Part shown: in pieces, positions 26,455 to 35,078 of the stretch
Layout of the letters: every line of letters starts with the position of its first letter
Numbering within the stretch: the first letter of the stretch is position 1
Assembly (NCBI GenBank): GCA_963700375.1
Contig: CAVOXF010000006.1
Location: forward strand, 124,001 to 188,000
Length of the DNA stretch: 64,000 nucleotides
Direction: 5' to 3'
From: JAHEEL01 sp963700375
GTDB taxonomy: Bacteria; Actinomycetota; Acidimicrobiia; Spongiisociales; UBA5794
Program-made: the position numbers and the translations under genes
Notes under the pieces: generated by a model
Seen by the model: the letters and a program-made list of their open reading frames with translations, nothing else
Database searches by the model: none
What the model was told of the DNA's origin: nothing

Positions 26455-27308
26455 GAGTTCTCCTTCGCGGTCGGTGTCTCTTCGATCACCACGCTCTCAG
26501 CGGCCGTGTTCTCCGCCTGGATCTCCTCCAGGACGACGACGTCGGTCGGGGGCGCTGGAGTCGGTTCTGGCTTGGGACTCTTGGCTGGAACGGCCTTCTC
26601 GGGCGCTTCCTTGCGCTGTGCATCTCGGACCTCGCGGCCGTCGATCGCCGCCTGGGCGATGACGTCGGCCACCAGGTAGGCGGTACGGATCGCGTCGTCG
26701 TTGCCGGGAATCACCAGGTCAACGGGATCCGGGTCACAGTTCGTGTCGACAATGGCGATCACCGGGATGTTGAGGCGGTTTGCCTCAGTGACGGCGATGT
26801 GCTCTTCTATCACGTCGATCACGAACACGACGTCCGGAGGACGCTTCATGTCGCGGACGCCGCCGAGGACCATGTGGAGCTTCTCGAGCTCGCGGCGGAG
26901 GCGGAGGCGCTCCTTCTTCGGCAGCGATTCCATCTCACCGGACGTCTCCATCTGCTCGAGTTCGAGCATGTAGAGGATGCGCTTGTGGATGGTCTGGAAG
27001 TTCGTGAGCATGCCACCGAGCCAGCGATTGTTGACGAAGGGCATGTCGGCCTTCTTGGCCGCTTCCTCGATCGCTCCCTGTGACTGCTTCTTCGTGCCGA
27101 CGAACAGCACGGTGCCACCATCGACAACAGCTTCGCGCACGAGTGTGTACGCGGACTCCACCTGCTCGAGCGTCTGACGAAGGTCGACGATATGGATTCC
27201 GTTGCGCTCCGTGAAGATGTATGGGCGCATCTTCGGATTCCAACGGCGGGTCTGATGACCGAAGTGCATTCCGGCCTCGAGCAGCTGTCGCATGCTCACC
27301 ACTGACAT
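26451..27308 (-). CDS. rpsB: 30S ribosomal protein S2
   Basis: S2 shows MRQLLEAGMHFGHQTRRWNP, KMRPYIFTERNGIHIVDL and PVIAIVDTNCDPDPVDLVIP. The conserved body ends near residue 225. A tail of about 60 residues rich in Pro, Glu, Lys and Thr follows, as in several Actinobacteria. The start is ATG with AGGAGG 6 bases upstream. It begins an operon with tsf, pyrH and frr. Confidence 0.97.
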   Translation of the reverse strand: MSVVSMRQLLEAGMHFGHQTRRWNPKMRPYIFTERNGIHIVDLRQTLEQVESAYTLVREAVVDGGTVLFVGTKKQSQGAIEEAAKKADMPFVNNRWLGGMLTNFQTIHKRILYMLELEQMETSGEMESLPKKERLRLRRELEKLHMVLGGVRDMKRPPDVVFVIDVIEEHIAVTEANRLNIPVIAIVDTNCDPDPVDLVIPGNDDAIRTAYLVADVIAQAAIDGREVRDAQRKEAPEKAVPAKSPKPEPTPAPPTDVVVLEEIQAENTAAESVVIEETPTAKENS

Positions 27309-27461
27309 GTGGTTCCTCCTGTGTTCGGGTTGACGCCTCCGCCCACCCGGAACACCCCACAGACCGCATGCGCGATCCGACCTCGGGGGCTTGTAGTGGA
27401 CGTGCGAAGTTGTGGTGAGTGTACCGAGAGCGGTCGTGTAGCGGGAAACGCGCCTGTCGGC

Positions 27462-28250
27462 CTAGAAGGACGGTTCGATGAACCGGTTGCGCAGGCTGAG
27501 GACCGCCTTCGTGTGGATCTGACACACCCGCGACTCGGTGACGTTGAGCACGGTTCCGATCTCTGCGAGTGTCAGGCCTTCGAAGTAGTAGAGCGTCACC
27601 ACCAACCGGTCTCGGTCGGGGAGCCGGTTGATCGAGTCGGCGAGCAGGTACCGCGTCTCTTCCCGCTCGAATGCGCCGCTCGGGTCGAACGCCTGGGCGT
27701 CCGGAACGATGTCCCCGACGGCGGATGAGTCGCGTTCGTCGGGGTTGAGGAGCTCGTCGAGAGCCACAAAGCCGAGCGTCGAGAGCTCGCCGAGCTGGTC
27801 CCGGAGCGTCTCAACCGGTAGGCCCATGTGGTCGGCGAGTTCTTGCTCGGTTGCGCTGCGCTGCAGCGTGTGTTCGAGTTCGGACATCGAGCGCTGGATC
27901 TCTCGGGCTCTTGCCCGAACCGATCGGGGCACCCAGTCGAGGGCACGGAGTTCGTCGAGGATTGCCCCTTTGATGCGGTTCACCGCATACGTCTCGAACT
28001 TGTATCCGCGCTCGGGTTCAAACTTGTCGATCGCGTCGATGAGCCCGAACGTCCCATACGATACGAGGTCGCCCGGGTCGACGTTTCGCGGCAGCCCGGA
28101 ACCGAGGCGGCCGGCTACGAACTTGACGAGCGGCGAGAAATGAAGGATCAGCCCCTCTCTCGCTCGCTGGTCGCCATCACTCTTGAATCGCTCCCAGAGT
28201 GTCGCGAGTTCGTCTTCGCGCCGTTCATGCACGTGGATGGCTCCGCTCAT
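27462..28250 (-). CDS. whiG: RNA polymerase sigma factor, WhiG/FliA type
   Basis: This group 3 sigma-70 factor of 262 residues has region 2 with PGDLVSYGTFGLIDAIDKFE and FETYAVNRIKGAILDELR. Region 3 is DWVPRSVRARAREIQRSM. Region 4 has the helix-turn-helix LTLAEIGTVLNVTESRVCQI. It is in the FliA/WhiG group, which controls motility in many bacteria and sporulation in Streptomyces. No flagellar genes are in the window. Position between xerC/dprA and rpsB is conserved for whiG. ATG 28250 lies inside the xerC end; GTG 28232 is an alternative start. Confidence 0.9.
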   Translation of the reverse strand: MSGAIHVHERREDELATLWERFKSDGDQRAREGLILHFSPLVKFVAGRLGSGLPRNVDPGDLVSYGTFGLIDAIDKFEPERGYKFETYAVNRIKGAILDELRALDWVPRSVRARAREIQRSMSELEHTLQRSATEQELADHMGLPVETLRDQLGELSTLGFVALDELLNPDERDSSAVGDIVPDAQAFDPSGAFEREETRYLLADSINRLPDRDRLVVTLYYFEGLTLAEIGTVLNVTESRVCQIHTKAVLSLRNRFIEPSF

Positions 28251-29103
28251 ATGTCGTTCTCAGGTGCTCCCGAGTGACCGCAGTGTATAGCTGAGTCGTT
28301 GCGAGTTCCGTGTGTCCGAGAAGATCCTGGACACTGCGCAGGTCGGCACCGCCCTCGAGGAGGTGCGTTGCGTACGAGTGGCGGAGTGCATGGGGGAAGG
28401 TCCCGAGGCGTTGGCGCACGATGTGCCGGATACCTCTCGGGTTCAGCCGACCACCGCGGACACCTACCCACAGGGCGTCGCCGCTCTCGGGTCGCGCCAT
28501 CGCCGGCCGACCCGCCGCAAGGTACCGTTCTGTAGCGTTCCGTGCCTTGACACCGACCGGGACCGCCCGGTCCTTGTCGCCCTTTCCGCGCACGCGAAGG
28601 AACGCCGCCTCGTCGATGTCCCCCATCCTCATCGCCGCTAGCTCTGACACGCGCAGTCCGGTTCCGTAGAGAACTTCGAGGAGCGCACGGTCGCGAAGAT
28701 CGACGGGATCGGAGCCTTCGAGGTCGTTCAGGAAACGATCCAGGGTTGCGGCCGGTATGGATTTCGGGAGCGTCGCCGGCCGCTTCGGTTGGGGTACACC
28801 GGACGCCGGGTTCGCGTGGATCAATCCCCGTCGCGCGGCATCGCCGAGGAAGGCCCGTACGGCGGAGGCCTTTCTCGCTACGGATCGGCGCGAGTACCGG
28901 AGGGTGCTGAGTTGTGCAAGGAATCTCCGCACGGTGCGGCGGTCGACCTCGTCGAGGTGCTCAACACCGAGCCTGTGGCACATCGTCGCGAACTGTCCGA
29001 GATCGCGGCGGTAGGCATCGATGGTGTTCGGTGACAGCCCGCGCTCCGCGTCGAGCCGCACCAGATACTCGTCGACGGCGTCGTCGATACCCCCGGTGTG
29101 CAT
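28225..29103 (-). CDS. xerC: Tyrosine recombinase XerC
   Basis: XerC acts with XerD at dif to resolve chromosome dimers. The N-terminal core-binding SAM-like domain (DEYLVRLDAERGLSPNTIDA) precedes the catalytic domain. The catalytic residues are intact: Arg in GTGLRVSEL, Lys in GKGDKDR, HALRH, the His/Gly in LLGHTEL and Tyr in TTQLYTAV. ATG at 29103 gives 292 residues, the family's usual size. The frame is open a further 369 bases upstream with no stop, and that extra part is the C-terminal half of a broken merR gene. I therefore place the start at 29103, although no clear ribosome binding site is visible there. Confidence 0.88.
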   Translation of the reverse strand: MHTGGIDDAVDEYLVRLDAERGLSPNTIDAYRRDLGQFATMCHRLGVEHLDEVDRRTVRRFLAQLSTLRYSRRSVARKASAVRAFLGDAARRGLIHANPASGVPQPKRPATLPKSIPAATLDRFLNDLEGSDPVDLRDRALLEVLYGTGLRVSELAAMRMGDIDEAAFLRVRGKGDKDRAVPVGVKARNATERYLAAGRPAMARPESGDALWVGVRGGRLNPRGIRHIVRQRLGTFPHALRHSYATHLLEGGADLRSVQDLLGHTELATTQLYTAVTREHLRTTYERSHPRA

Positions 29104-29175
29104 CCCGCCATGCTTGTGCCATCTCGTGAGAAGGTCAACAACCCGGGGACGGTCGGCCGCTTGGCCCCCTTCGGA

Positions 29176-29977
29176 GCGGATCGGGAACTCGACCCGGGTG
29201 AAGAGCTCTTCGGGCACCACGGTCTGCGGGTCGTTCAGGTAGATCTCTCGTGGCGGTCCCGCGATCACGTGGCCGTGTTCAGAGATCCAGCCGGTCAGGT
29301 TGTGGCACGCGGGGGCGATCTGATCGTAGGGGCCGTGATGGATGGTCGTCGCCATCGTCCCACCTTCGAGTTCTCGGGTGTACACCTCTCCGTCGCCGGT
29401 GAAATCGCCGCCGATCGGCACGCAGACCTCGAGGTTGCCACCAGTCTCATCGTCGATCATCTCGGGGCACAATCGGGGGCGGACCGGACGGTGCGACGCC
29501 CTCTCGACCCATGGCCATCATCGGCAAGCCGAAGCCGGCGCCGATGTCGTCTCCAATCCGGCTCAAGGTGGTGTGCACCTGGGTAGCGGCCACCAGTTGC
29601 GGGGCTGCTTTGGTGGCCTGAACGTCGTACGGCAGGAATCCCTCCTTGCGTTGGATCAGCGTCTCGAGGTCCGCGAGCGTGCGTTCCTGGACGGCCAGTC
29701 GTCCGGCCGGCCGCTCCCGATGGATGAGCAAGTGGCTATGCACCTGTTCTGGATCTTCGCTCTCGAGAATTCCCCGGATCTCGTCGAGTGGCATATCGAC
29801 CGATCGGAGCATCCTCACCGCCTCCGCCCGGTTGGCCTGCCCGCGTTCGTAGCACCGGCATCCCGACGATGGGTCAACGTGGGCGGGCAGCAACAGCCCG
29901 ATCTCGTCGTACGGCCGCAGCGCCTTCACCCACCACCGCGTCATTCTCGAGAACCGCCCGGCGGGGACGAGACTCAC
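29176..29977 (-). pseudogene. MerR-family regulator with effector domain, frameshifted
   Basis: The N-terminal half (from GTG 29977) is a MerR DNA-binding domain (SRMTRWWVKALRPYDEIGLL, then MPLDEIRGILE) and a dimerisation helix, and it runs into a stop at 29447. The C-terminal half, in another frame, is a GyrI-like effector-binding domain: IDDETGGNLEVCVPIGG, then IHHGPYDQIAP, then FTRVEFPIR. The two halves join at GPPPIV/CPEMIDDE near 29465-29475, where one base appears lost. The DNA-binding part also has unusual substitutions (WW, and GCRCYE where GYRYYE is expected). I read it as a recent pseudogene or a sequencing error. It has its own MerR-type promoter. Confidence 0.8.
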
Positions 29978-30000
29978 GACGGGTACCCCCACTTGCCATC

Positions 30001-30031
30001 ATTGTCGGCTGTGCCCCTGCGGGAGCGTCAA
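30001..30031 (-). promoter_or_regulatory. MerR-type promoter with 19-bp spacer
   Basis: On the minus strand TTGACG (30026-30031) and GACAAT (30001-30006) are 19 bases apart. This is the long spacer typical of promoters that MerR regulators twist into an active form. The spacer holds a partial dyad (CTCCC-GCA-GGGG). It precedes the merR pseudogene by about 25 bases, so it was probably its autoregulated promoter. It overlaps the end of dprA. Confidence 0.65.
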
Positions 30032-30948
30032 GTGGATTCTGCCGCTCGGTTCGGCGACACCGACGCAACCGCGGACGGGGCAGGCTCGCCCTTCGCCGTC
30101 GCCAGATCGCGGATGAGGCTCAGCTCCTGGACCAGGTCGTCGGGATCGAAGACCGGGAAGGCTCCGTCTCGGATCAGCCGGTTGGTGCCCTCCGACGCCT
30201 TTCGGTCGACATCACCGGGCATGGCGAAGACGGGTATGCCGTACTCGGCCGCCTTGACCGCGGTGATCAGCGCCCCACCGGTGATCCCAGCCTCGACCAC
30301 CACAACGGCAGCCGAGAGCGTCGCGATGATCCGATTTCGAGGAGGGAATCGCCACGGATCGGGCCTGCTCCCCGGCGGATACTCCGAGACGAGCGCTCCC
30401 CCGAGTTCGAGGATCTGGTCCCCAAGACGCCGGTGTTCCCTCGGATACGCCACATCGATGCCGCAGCCGAGCACGGCGACGCCGCGCCCGCCGGCGGCAG
30501 CCATCCCTCGGTGTGCGGCACCGTCGATGCCGCGAGCAAGGCCGGAAACCACCGGCCACGCAGCTTCGGCCACAGCGCGGCCATACGCATCGGCGAGTTC
30601 GAGCCCGTATGCGGTGCAGCGTCGCGTGCCGACGATCGCTACGCCCGGGATGAGGGGGAGATCACCGCGGACGAACAGCACATCGGGCGCATCCTCGAAT
30701 CGATCGAGGTGAGATGGGTATGGGAACGCACCGCGCATCACGATGTCGATGCCCAGAGCGGCCAGGTCGGCCCGCCGCTGGGCCGCCGGGACAGCCAGAT
30801 TGCTCCGGATCGCGTCCGATGCCTTCACCCGACGGCGCTTGACTGCGTCGATCGCACCGACCGCCCCGTCGAATCGGCTCAACAACTCGTGAATCCGCTC
30901 GGGATGAAGACCGGAGAACGCCAGGCGGAGTCGATGGTCGTCGCTCAC
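30028..30948 (-). CDS. dprA: DNA-processing protein A
   Basis: DprA loads RecA on incoming single strands during transformation. The Rossmann-like core is present: GVAIVGTRRCTAYGLE, VSGLARGIDGAAHRG, LGCGIDVAYPREH and VSEYPPGSRPDPWRFP followed by RNRIIATLS. GTG 30948 overlaps the comM stop (GTGA) and gives 306 residues. The much longer frame upstream is the antisense reading of comM. The DprA with ComM suggests retained competence or recombination functions. Confidence 0.94.
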   Translation of the reverse strand: MSDDHRLRLAFSGLHPERIHELLSRFDGAVGAIDAVKRRRVKASDAIRSNLAVPAAQRRADLAALGIDIVMRGAFPYPSHLDRFEDAPDVLFVRGDLPLIPGVAIVGTRRCTAYGLELADAYGRAVAEAAWPVVSGLARGIDGAAHRGMAAAGGRGVAVLGCGIDVAYPREHRRLGDQILELGGALVSEYPPGSRPDPWRFPPRNRIIATLSAAVVVVEAGITGGALITAVKAAEYGIPVFAMPGDVDRKASEGTNRLIRDGAFPVFDPDDLVQELSLIRDLATAKGEPAPSAVASVSPNRAAEST

Positions 30949-32417
30949 AGGGCCACCCGCATGCTCAGTGCCGTCTCGACGTGCGATCCGTCGACCGGAC
31001 CGGAACCCTCGAGGTCCGCGACCGTCCTGGCGATCCGGCGGACGCGGTCCCACCCACGCGCCGTCAGCCGGTCGCCGGCGGCAGCTTCGGCGAGTTGGCG
31101 CACGGCCTGGTCGGTCCACTCCAGCGCGTCGAGATCGCGACGTCTGAGTTCGCGGTTCAACCGGCCACGCTCGTCGAATTGCCGCCGGCGGGCCGCCGTC
31201 ACTCTGCCGCGCACATCGGCAGACCTTTCGCCTCTCGGCCCCGCAAGCTCGGAGACGCGTAGTCGCGGCACCTCGACCTGGAGGTCGAACCGGTCGAGGA
31301 GCGGTCCCGAGATGCGGCGCTTGTATCTCGACTTCGTCGACTCGGTGCAGACACACGATTGGCCCCGGTCACCGTCGTACCCACAGGGACACGGGTTCGT
31401 GGCGCCGATGACCTGGATCTGGCACGGGAACTCCACCGTCGCTCCCTGCCGTGCCACCACCACGCTCCCATCTTCGATCGGGGCACGAAGCGCATCGAGC
31501 AACTGTGGCGGGAATTCACCGAGTTCGTCCAGGAAGAGGACGCCCCGGTGCGCCAACACGGCCTCGCCGGGAGTCGGCACCCCGGATCCACCGCCGATGA
31601 ACGCAGCCATCGACGCGGAGTGGTGCGGCGACCGGAACGGCGGCGTCAACGGGCCGGGGCGCGGGCGACCCGCTGCAGCCCAGACCAGCGCGACCTCGTG
31701 AGCCTCTCGGTCATCGAGCGGCGGGAGGAGGCCGGGCATCGTCCGAGCGAGCATGGTCTTCCCTGAGCCCGGGGCGCCGCGGAAGAGCAGGTGATGCCCA
31801 CCCGCTGCCGCGACCTCGAGAGCGGCCCTGGCCGCCGGCTGGCCGCGAACCTCAGCGATGTCGGGGGTCTCGACAACCCGAGGCAGCGACGGTTCGACCT
31901 CGTCGCCGGGATGGCCGCCGCTGGCGACCTCCATGGCGTGGGCCAGTGAACGAACGGCCTTCACACCCAGATCCCCTCGACCGGCCGTCTCCGCCACGGA
32001 CTGCGCCGGCAGGAGGCACACCTTGCCGAGATGCCTCGCAACGAGCGCGGCGCCAAGGCCACCGCGAGCGGGGTGCACCGAGCCGTCGAGCGCGAGCTCC
32101 CCGAGGGCGACGACATCGGTAGCTCCCGGCTGGAGTTTGCCGCTCGCAGCGAGGACTCCCAAGGCGATGGGCAAGTCATAGGCGGTGCCGATCTTCGGAA
32201 TGCCCGCAGGCGAGAGGTTCACAACGACCCGCTTCGAAGGGAAGTAGTTCGAGGTCGATGCGAAGGCGGCCCGAACCCGTTCCTTCGCCTCACGCACGGC
32301 GGCATCCGGAAGACCCACGATGACGAACCCGGGGCCGCCGCCGGCAACGTGGACCTCGACGCGTACCGGATGGGGTTCGACGCCGATGATGGCGCTTGAC
32401 GTGATTACTGCGTTCAT
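30945..32417 (-). CDS. comM: YifB/ComM family Mg-chelatase-like AAA ATPase
   Basis: ComM-type helicases promote branch migration during natural transformation. The N-terminal Lon-protease-like domain has VEVHVAGGGPGFVIVGLPDA and VNLSPAGIPK. The AAA domain has the Walker A LLFRGAPGSGKTMLARTMPG, a sensor and Walker B HRGVLFLDELGEF. A cysteine pair lies in NPCPCGYDGD. ATG 32417 gives 490 residues. GTG 32435 is an alternative start 6 codons upstream. Confidence 0.93.
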   Translation of the reverse strand: MNAVITSSAIIGVEPHPVRVEVHVAGGGPGFVIVGLPDAAVREAKERVRAAFASTSNYFPSKRVVVNLSPAGIPKIGTAYDLPIALGVLAASGKLQPGATDVVALGELALDGSVHPARGGLGAALVARHLGKVCLLPAQSVAETAGRGDLGVKAVRSLAHAMEVASGGHPGDEVEPSLPRVVETPDIAEVRGQPAARAALEVAAAGGHHLLFRGAPGSGKTMLARTMPGLLPPLDDREAHEVALVWAAAGRPRPGPLTPPFRSPHHSASMAAFIGGGSGVPTPGEAVLAHRGVLFLDELGEFPPQLLDALRAPIEDGSVVVARQGATVEFPCQIQVIGATNPCPCGYDGDRGQSCVCTESTKSRYKRRISGPLLDRFDLQVEVPRLRVSELAGPRGERSADVRGRVTAARRRQFDERGRLNRELRRRDLDALEWTDQAVRQLAEAAAGDRLTARGWDRVRRIARTVADLEGSGPVDGSHVETALSMRVAL

Positions 32418-32566
32418 GTCGACAACGTATGTCACCGGTATGACACAAACCAGCCCTGCGAAATGTGCCCCACCATCCCCGATCGAAAAGCACTTCCGTT
32501 TGGCGGGGCGTCATGTGAGGATGGCGGAGCAGGGCTGTGCACAGCGTCATGAGGAGGAGACACACC

Positions 32567-33097
32567 GTGAGCAATCTCGCATGGCGGGAATCCTCCGGAG
32601 GATGGGACTCCGGACCGTACCGGGTATGTCGGTCGCCACGGTCGGTCGAACGCGAGTGGCAGCTCGAGATCGTTCGAAGGGGCTTCGGATGGGAGGAAGA
32701 GCCAACCGTCTCGGCGCATCGCACACGGCGTGGGGCGATGGCAAGCGCCGCGGTCTACGAGAGGCAGCGCATCAAGCGCCTGCGCCTCCAGATTCACCTT
32801 GGCGTCTTCGTCATCTCCGCCGCGGCTTGGATGATCGCCTCAATGTCGGTCGACACCGGTTTCGGCGGTTTCCTCGTATGGGTGGCACTGTTCGCCATGG
32901 CGCTCAACTCGCTCGCCAATGCCCTCGATATCCTCGATATGAGCACGGACATCGAGCTGCCGCGGAATCCCGACCGGCTCCTCGCGATCGAGCGTTGGGT
33001 TCGAGTCGACTCACTGATCCCGCCGAGAAGCAACCCGATCGACGAATCAACCGGTTCCGACGAACCGAGCATCCGGGTCCTCGACCCGCTGGGCTAG
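32567..33097 (+). CDS. Uncharacterised two-TM membrane protein
   Basis: GTG at 32567 has a strong AGGAGGAG 7 bases upstream. The 176-residue product has a charged N-terminal 70 residues, a basic stretch (YERQRIKRLRLQIH), then two hydrophobic segments (about 85-105 and 112-130). These resemble the 2TM domain family. The C-terminal cytosolic tail is polar. It stands alone on the plus strand and is divergent from comM. Function is unknown. Confidence 0.65.
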   Translation: MSNLAWRESSGGWDSGPYRVCRSPRSVEREWQLEIVRRGFGWEEEPTVSAHRTRRGAMASAAVYERQRIKRLRLQIHLGVFVISAAAWMIASMSVDTGFGGFLVWVALFAMALNSLANALDILDMSTDIELPRNPDRLLAIERWVRVDSLIPPRSNPIDESTGSDEPSIRVLDPLG

Positions 33098-33293
33098 TCG
33101 TCCGCCGCTGAGGTGGTGTCTGGGTATCTCCGAAGCATCGGCGTCACCCGGCAAGGACGCGCAACGAAGGCGCAGTCGGGACTGCGTCGAGGCGGAGGAC
33201 GCCGCCGGTGGCGTCGAGAGCCGGACAAACACAGCAGCCACTTCTGCGACAGACCGCCAGCTCCAAGGTGCCTCGTGCCGGAGCAGGAGGTAG

Positions 33294-33536
33294 CTAGAAG
33301 TCCTCGCCGGACTCCGCCTGATCCGCCTCGGTGTCTTCGTTCACCTGCTGGTCGATCACGTGGGTTATCGAAGGCTGGTAGATCTCCTCGAATAGGCCGA
33401 GCGAGTGCGGTCTCGGCCGGTCGGTTGAGCGGTAGTAGACCCATCCCCGGCGCTCGGCCCAGGTGAGGAACAGGTGCCCGCTCAGCAGCACGAGGGCGAG
33501 GCCTACAACGATCGCGACGAGCACCACCCAGAGCAT
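33294..33536 (-). CDS. Small single-TM protein of unknown function
   Basis: From ATG 33536 the 80 residues are a hydrophobic N-terminal segment (LWVVLVAIVVGLALVLLSG) followed by TWAERRGWVYYRSTDRPRPH and an acidic tail. Similar small proteins with a WAERRGW motif are found in Actinobacteria. Longer upstream starts in this frame are probably not used, because they would read antisense to nothing conserved. The ribosome binding site is weak. The protein is probably membrane-anchored with its tail in the cytosol. Confidence 0.6.
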   Translation of the reverse strand: MLWVVLVAIVVGLALVLLSGHLFLTWAERRGWVYYRSTDRPRPHSLGLFEEIYQPSITHVIDQQVNEDTEADQAESGEDF

Positions 33537-33573
33537 GATCTCATGGTGGCACGAAGCCGTTGGAACGCCGAGG

Positions 33574-34350
33574 TCAGCGGCCCTTGAACTCCGGCAGACG
33601 CTTCTGGAAGAACGCGGCGGCGCCTTCGAGCATGTCTTCGGAACCCAGCAGCGTTGCCTGGGCTTGCTCTTCGAAGGCAAGGGCCTGTTCGAACGTCATC
33701 GTGGACGAGCGGTCGAGAGCGACTTTGATGAACCGCTGTGCCAGTGGTGCACCGGCCGCGAGTTCTTCGGCGATCTCCGCTGCTGCGGCCTCGAGTTGGT
33801 CGGATCCGACGACGCGTGTCACCAACCCGAGCGCGACCGCTTCCTCCGCCTCGACGATTCGCCCGGTCAACGCCAGTTCTCGGGCCCGGTTCAGCCCGAC
33901 CAGCCTCGGGAGGAGCCAGGTCCCGCCGAAGTCGAGGGTCAGCCCCCTCCGAACGAAGATCTCCGCGAAGCGCGCTCGGTGGGAAGCGACCACAATGTCG
34001 CATCCGACCGCGAGGTTCATGCCCGCGCCAACGGCTACTCCGTCCACTGCCGCGATCGTCGGCTTCGACACACGGTGCAGTGCCAGCGCCGCCCGATTCG
34101 GCAGACGCATGTATTCGGCGTTCGCCGCCGGCGTTCCAAATCCTGAGAAGTCGGCGCCGAGGTCTGCCCCGGCGCAGAAGTCACCACCGCTCCCGGTGAG
34201 GACCAACGCGCGCCGACCTGAGACCTCGAACGCCTCGAAGGCATCCGCCAGTTCGACCCATCCCGCCTTCGAAACGGCGTTCTTCGTGTCGGGCGACGAC
34301 ATCGTCACCCACCGAACCTGCCCGCGGTCTTCGATCGAGACAAACGCCAT
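33574..34350 (-). CDS. Enoyl-CoA hydratase/isomerase family protein
   Basis: The 258-residue crotonase-fold enzyme has the oxyanion-hole segment ALVLTGSGGDFCAGADL and the second motif AAVDGVAVGAGMNLAVGCD. The C-terminal helices (FEEQAQATLLGSEDMLEGAAA) are as in the family. It probably hydrates or isomerises an acyl-CoA in fatty-acid or amino-acid breakdown; the exact substrate cannot be told. The Glu at the second catalytic position lies in the TWLLPRLVGLNRARE stretch. It begins at ATG 34350, divergent from a small membrane-protein gene. Confidence 0.88.
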   Translation of the reverse strand: MAFVSIEDRGQVRWVTMSSPDTKNAVSKAGWVELADAFEAFEVSGRRALVLTGSGGDFCAGADLGADFSGFGTPAANAEYMRLPNRAALALHRVSKPTIAAVDGVAVGAGMNLAVGCDIVVASHRARFAEIFVRRGLTLDFGGTWLLPRLVGLNRARELALTGRIVEAEEAVALGLVTRVVGSDQLEAAAAEIAEELAAGAPLAQRFIKVALDRSSTMTFEQALAFEEQAQATLLGSEDMLEGAAAFFQKRLPEFKGR

Positions 34351-34410
34351 GAGCCGAAACTAGCAGCCGCGTGCCTCTCGGCTGTTCCGCAACTCCGCTA
34401 CGTTGTCCGC

Positions 34411-34521
34411 ATGGGCTTCAACCCGTTCCGTCAACACAGGCGATCGGCGACCGACATCGTTCTTGTCGTGGTGTTCGTCGTCGTGACGCTGGCGTTCGTC
34501 GCGTGGGGGTTCTTCGGGTGA
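34411..34521 (+). CDS. Very small single-TM protein (36 residues)
   Basis: ATG 34411 opens a 36-codon frame: MGFNPFRQHRRSATD, then one hydrophobic segment (IVLVVVFVVVTLAFVAW) and GFFG. The MGFNPFR start is, in my recollection, shared by small actinobacterial membrane proteins. The stop overlaps the GTG of the next gene (GTGA), supporting translation. Function is unknown; it may help position the following zinc-binding protein. No strong ribosome binding site is visible. Confidence 0.6.
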   Translation: MGFNPFRQHRRSATDIVLVVVFVVVTLAFVAWGFFG

Positions 34522-34727
34522 CGCTCGACGAGGTGACCGTCCATCCGGTCCAGCCCTACCGGGCGCACAAGGCCTACGTTTGCCCCGGTTGCGAGTCGTG
34601 GATCGAGCCGGGTGTCGGCCATGTTGTGGTCGTGCCCGACCTTGCCCCCGACCTCAGACGGCATTGGCACCATGGCTGCTGGTTCAAGGACCAACGCCGC
34701 CGGCTCGGATCATCCGCTGTCGGGTAG
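34518..34727 (+). CDS. Small zinc-ribbon-like protein
   Basis: GTG 34518 gives 69 residues with CPGC (YVCPGCESWIEPGVGHVV) and HWHHGCW as likely zinc ligands. This pattern matches short actinobacterial proteins often labelled ATP/GTP-binding for no clear reason. It is translationally coupled to the 36-residue membrane protein. Its 3' end overlaps the convergent yraN gene by 18 bases. Function unknown. Confidence 0.7.
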   Translation: MTLDEVTVHPVQPYRAHKAYVCPGCESWIEPGVGHVVVVPDLAPDLRRHWHHGCWFKDQRRRLGSSAVG

Positions 34728-35039
34728 CCATCGCACGACCGCGGTCGCCTCGGCCATTTCGACCGTGACGAGATCGATGCGCCGGATCCCGAGCTTGCGC
34801 GCCGCGCGCCGAGTCCGCGCCCGCTTGACGTCACCGAAGCTCTCCCATGGTCGGCTGTCCGACCCGATCCCGGTCTTCACCTCGACAACGATCGGTTCTT
34901 CGTCGACGAGGATGATGAGGTCGATCTCGTCGCTGCCGACACGAGTGTTGCGGCGCACGATGACGGCGCCACGGCGTTCGAGGAATCCGGCGGCGATCGC
35001 TTCACCGGCTGAGCCGATGCACATGCGTCTGGTGGGCAT
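34710..35039 (-). CDS. yraN: UPF0102 (YraN) endonuclease-fold protein
   Basis: The 109-residue protein has GSAGEAIAAGFLERRGAVIV and then NTRVGSDEIDLIILVDEEPI and VVEVKTG. This is the PD-(D/E)xK restriction-endonuclease-like motif. YraN proteins sit near lepB, rnhB or dprA/comM in many bacteria and are linked to recombination. No biochemical role is established. rnhB is not present here. Confidence 0.9.
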   Translation of the reverse strand: MPTRRMCIGSAGEAIAAGFLERRGAVIVRRNTRVGSDEIDLIILVDEEPIVVEVKTGIGSDSRPWESFGDVKRARTRRAARKLGIRRIDLVTVEMAEATAVVRWLPDSG

Positions 35040-35078
35040 CTCCGCATCGTGTCACCGAGGTGTGACGAGAACGAAGCT

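Noticed and set aside
33098..33293. Extra gene in the gap after the two-TM protein
   Set aside because: No frame on either strand has a start with a ribosome binding site or recognisable sequence.
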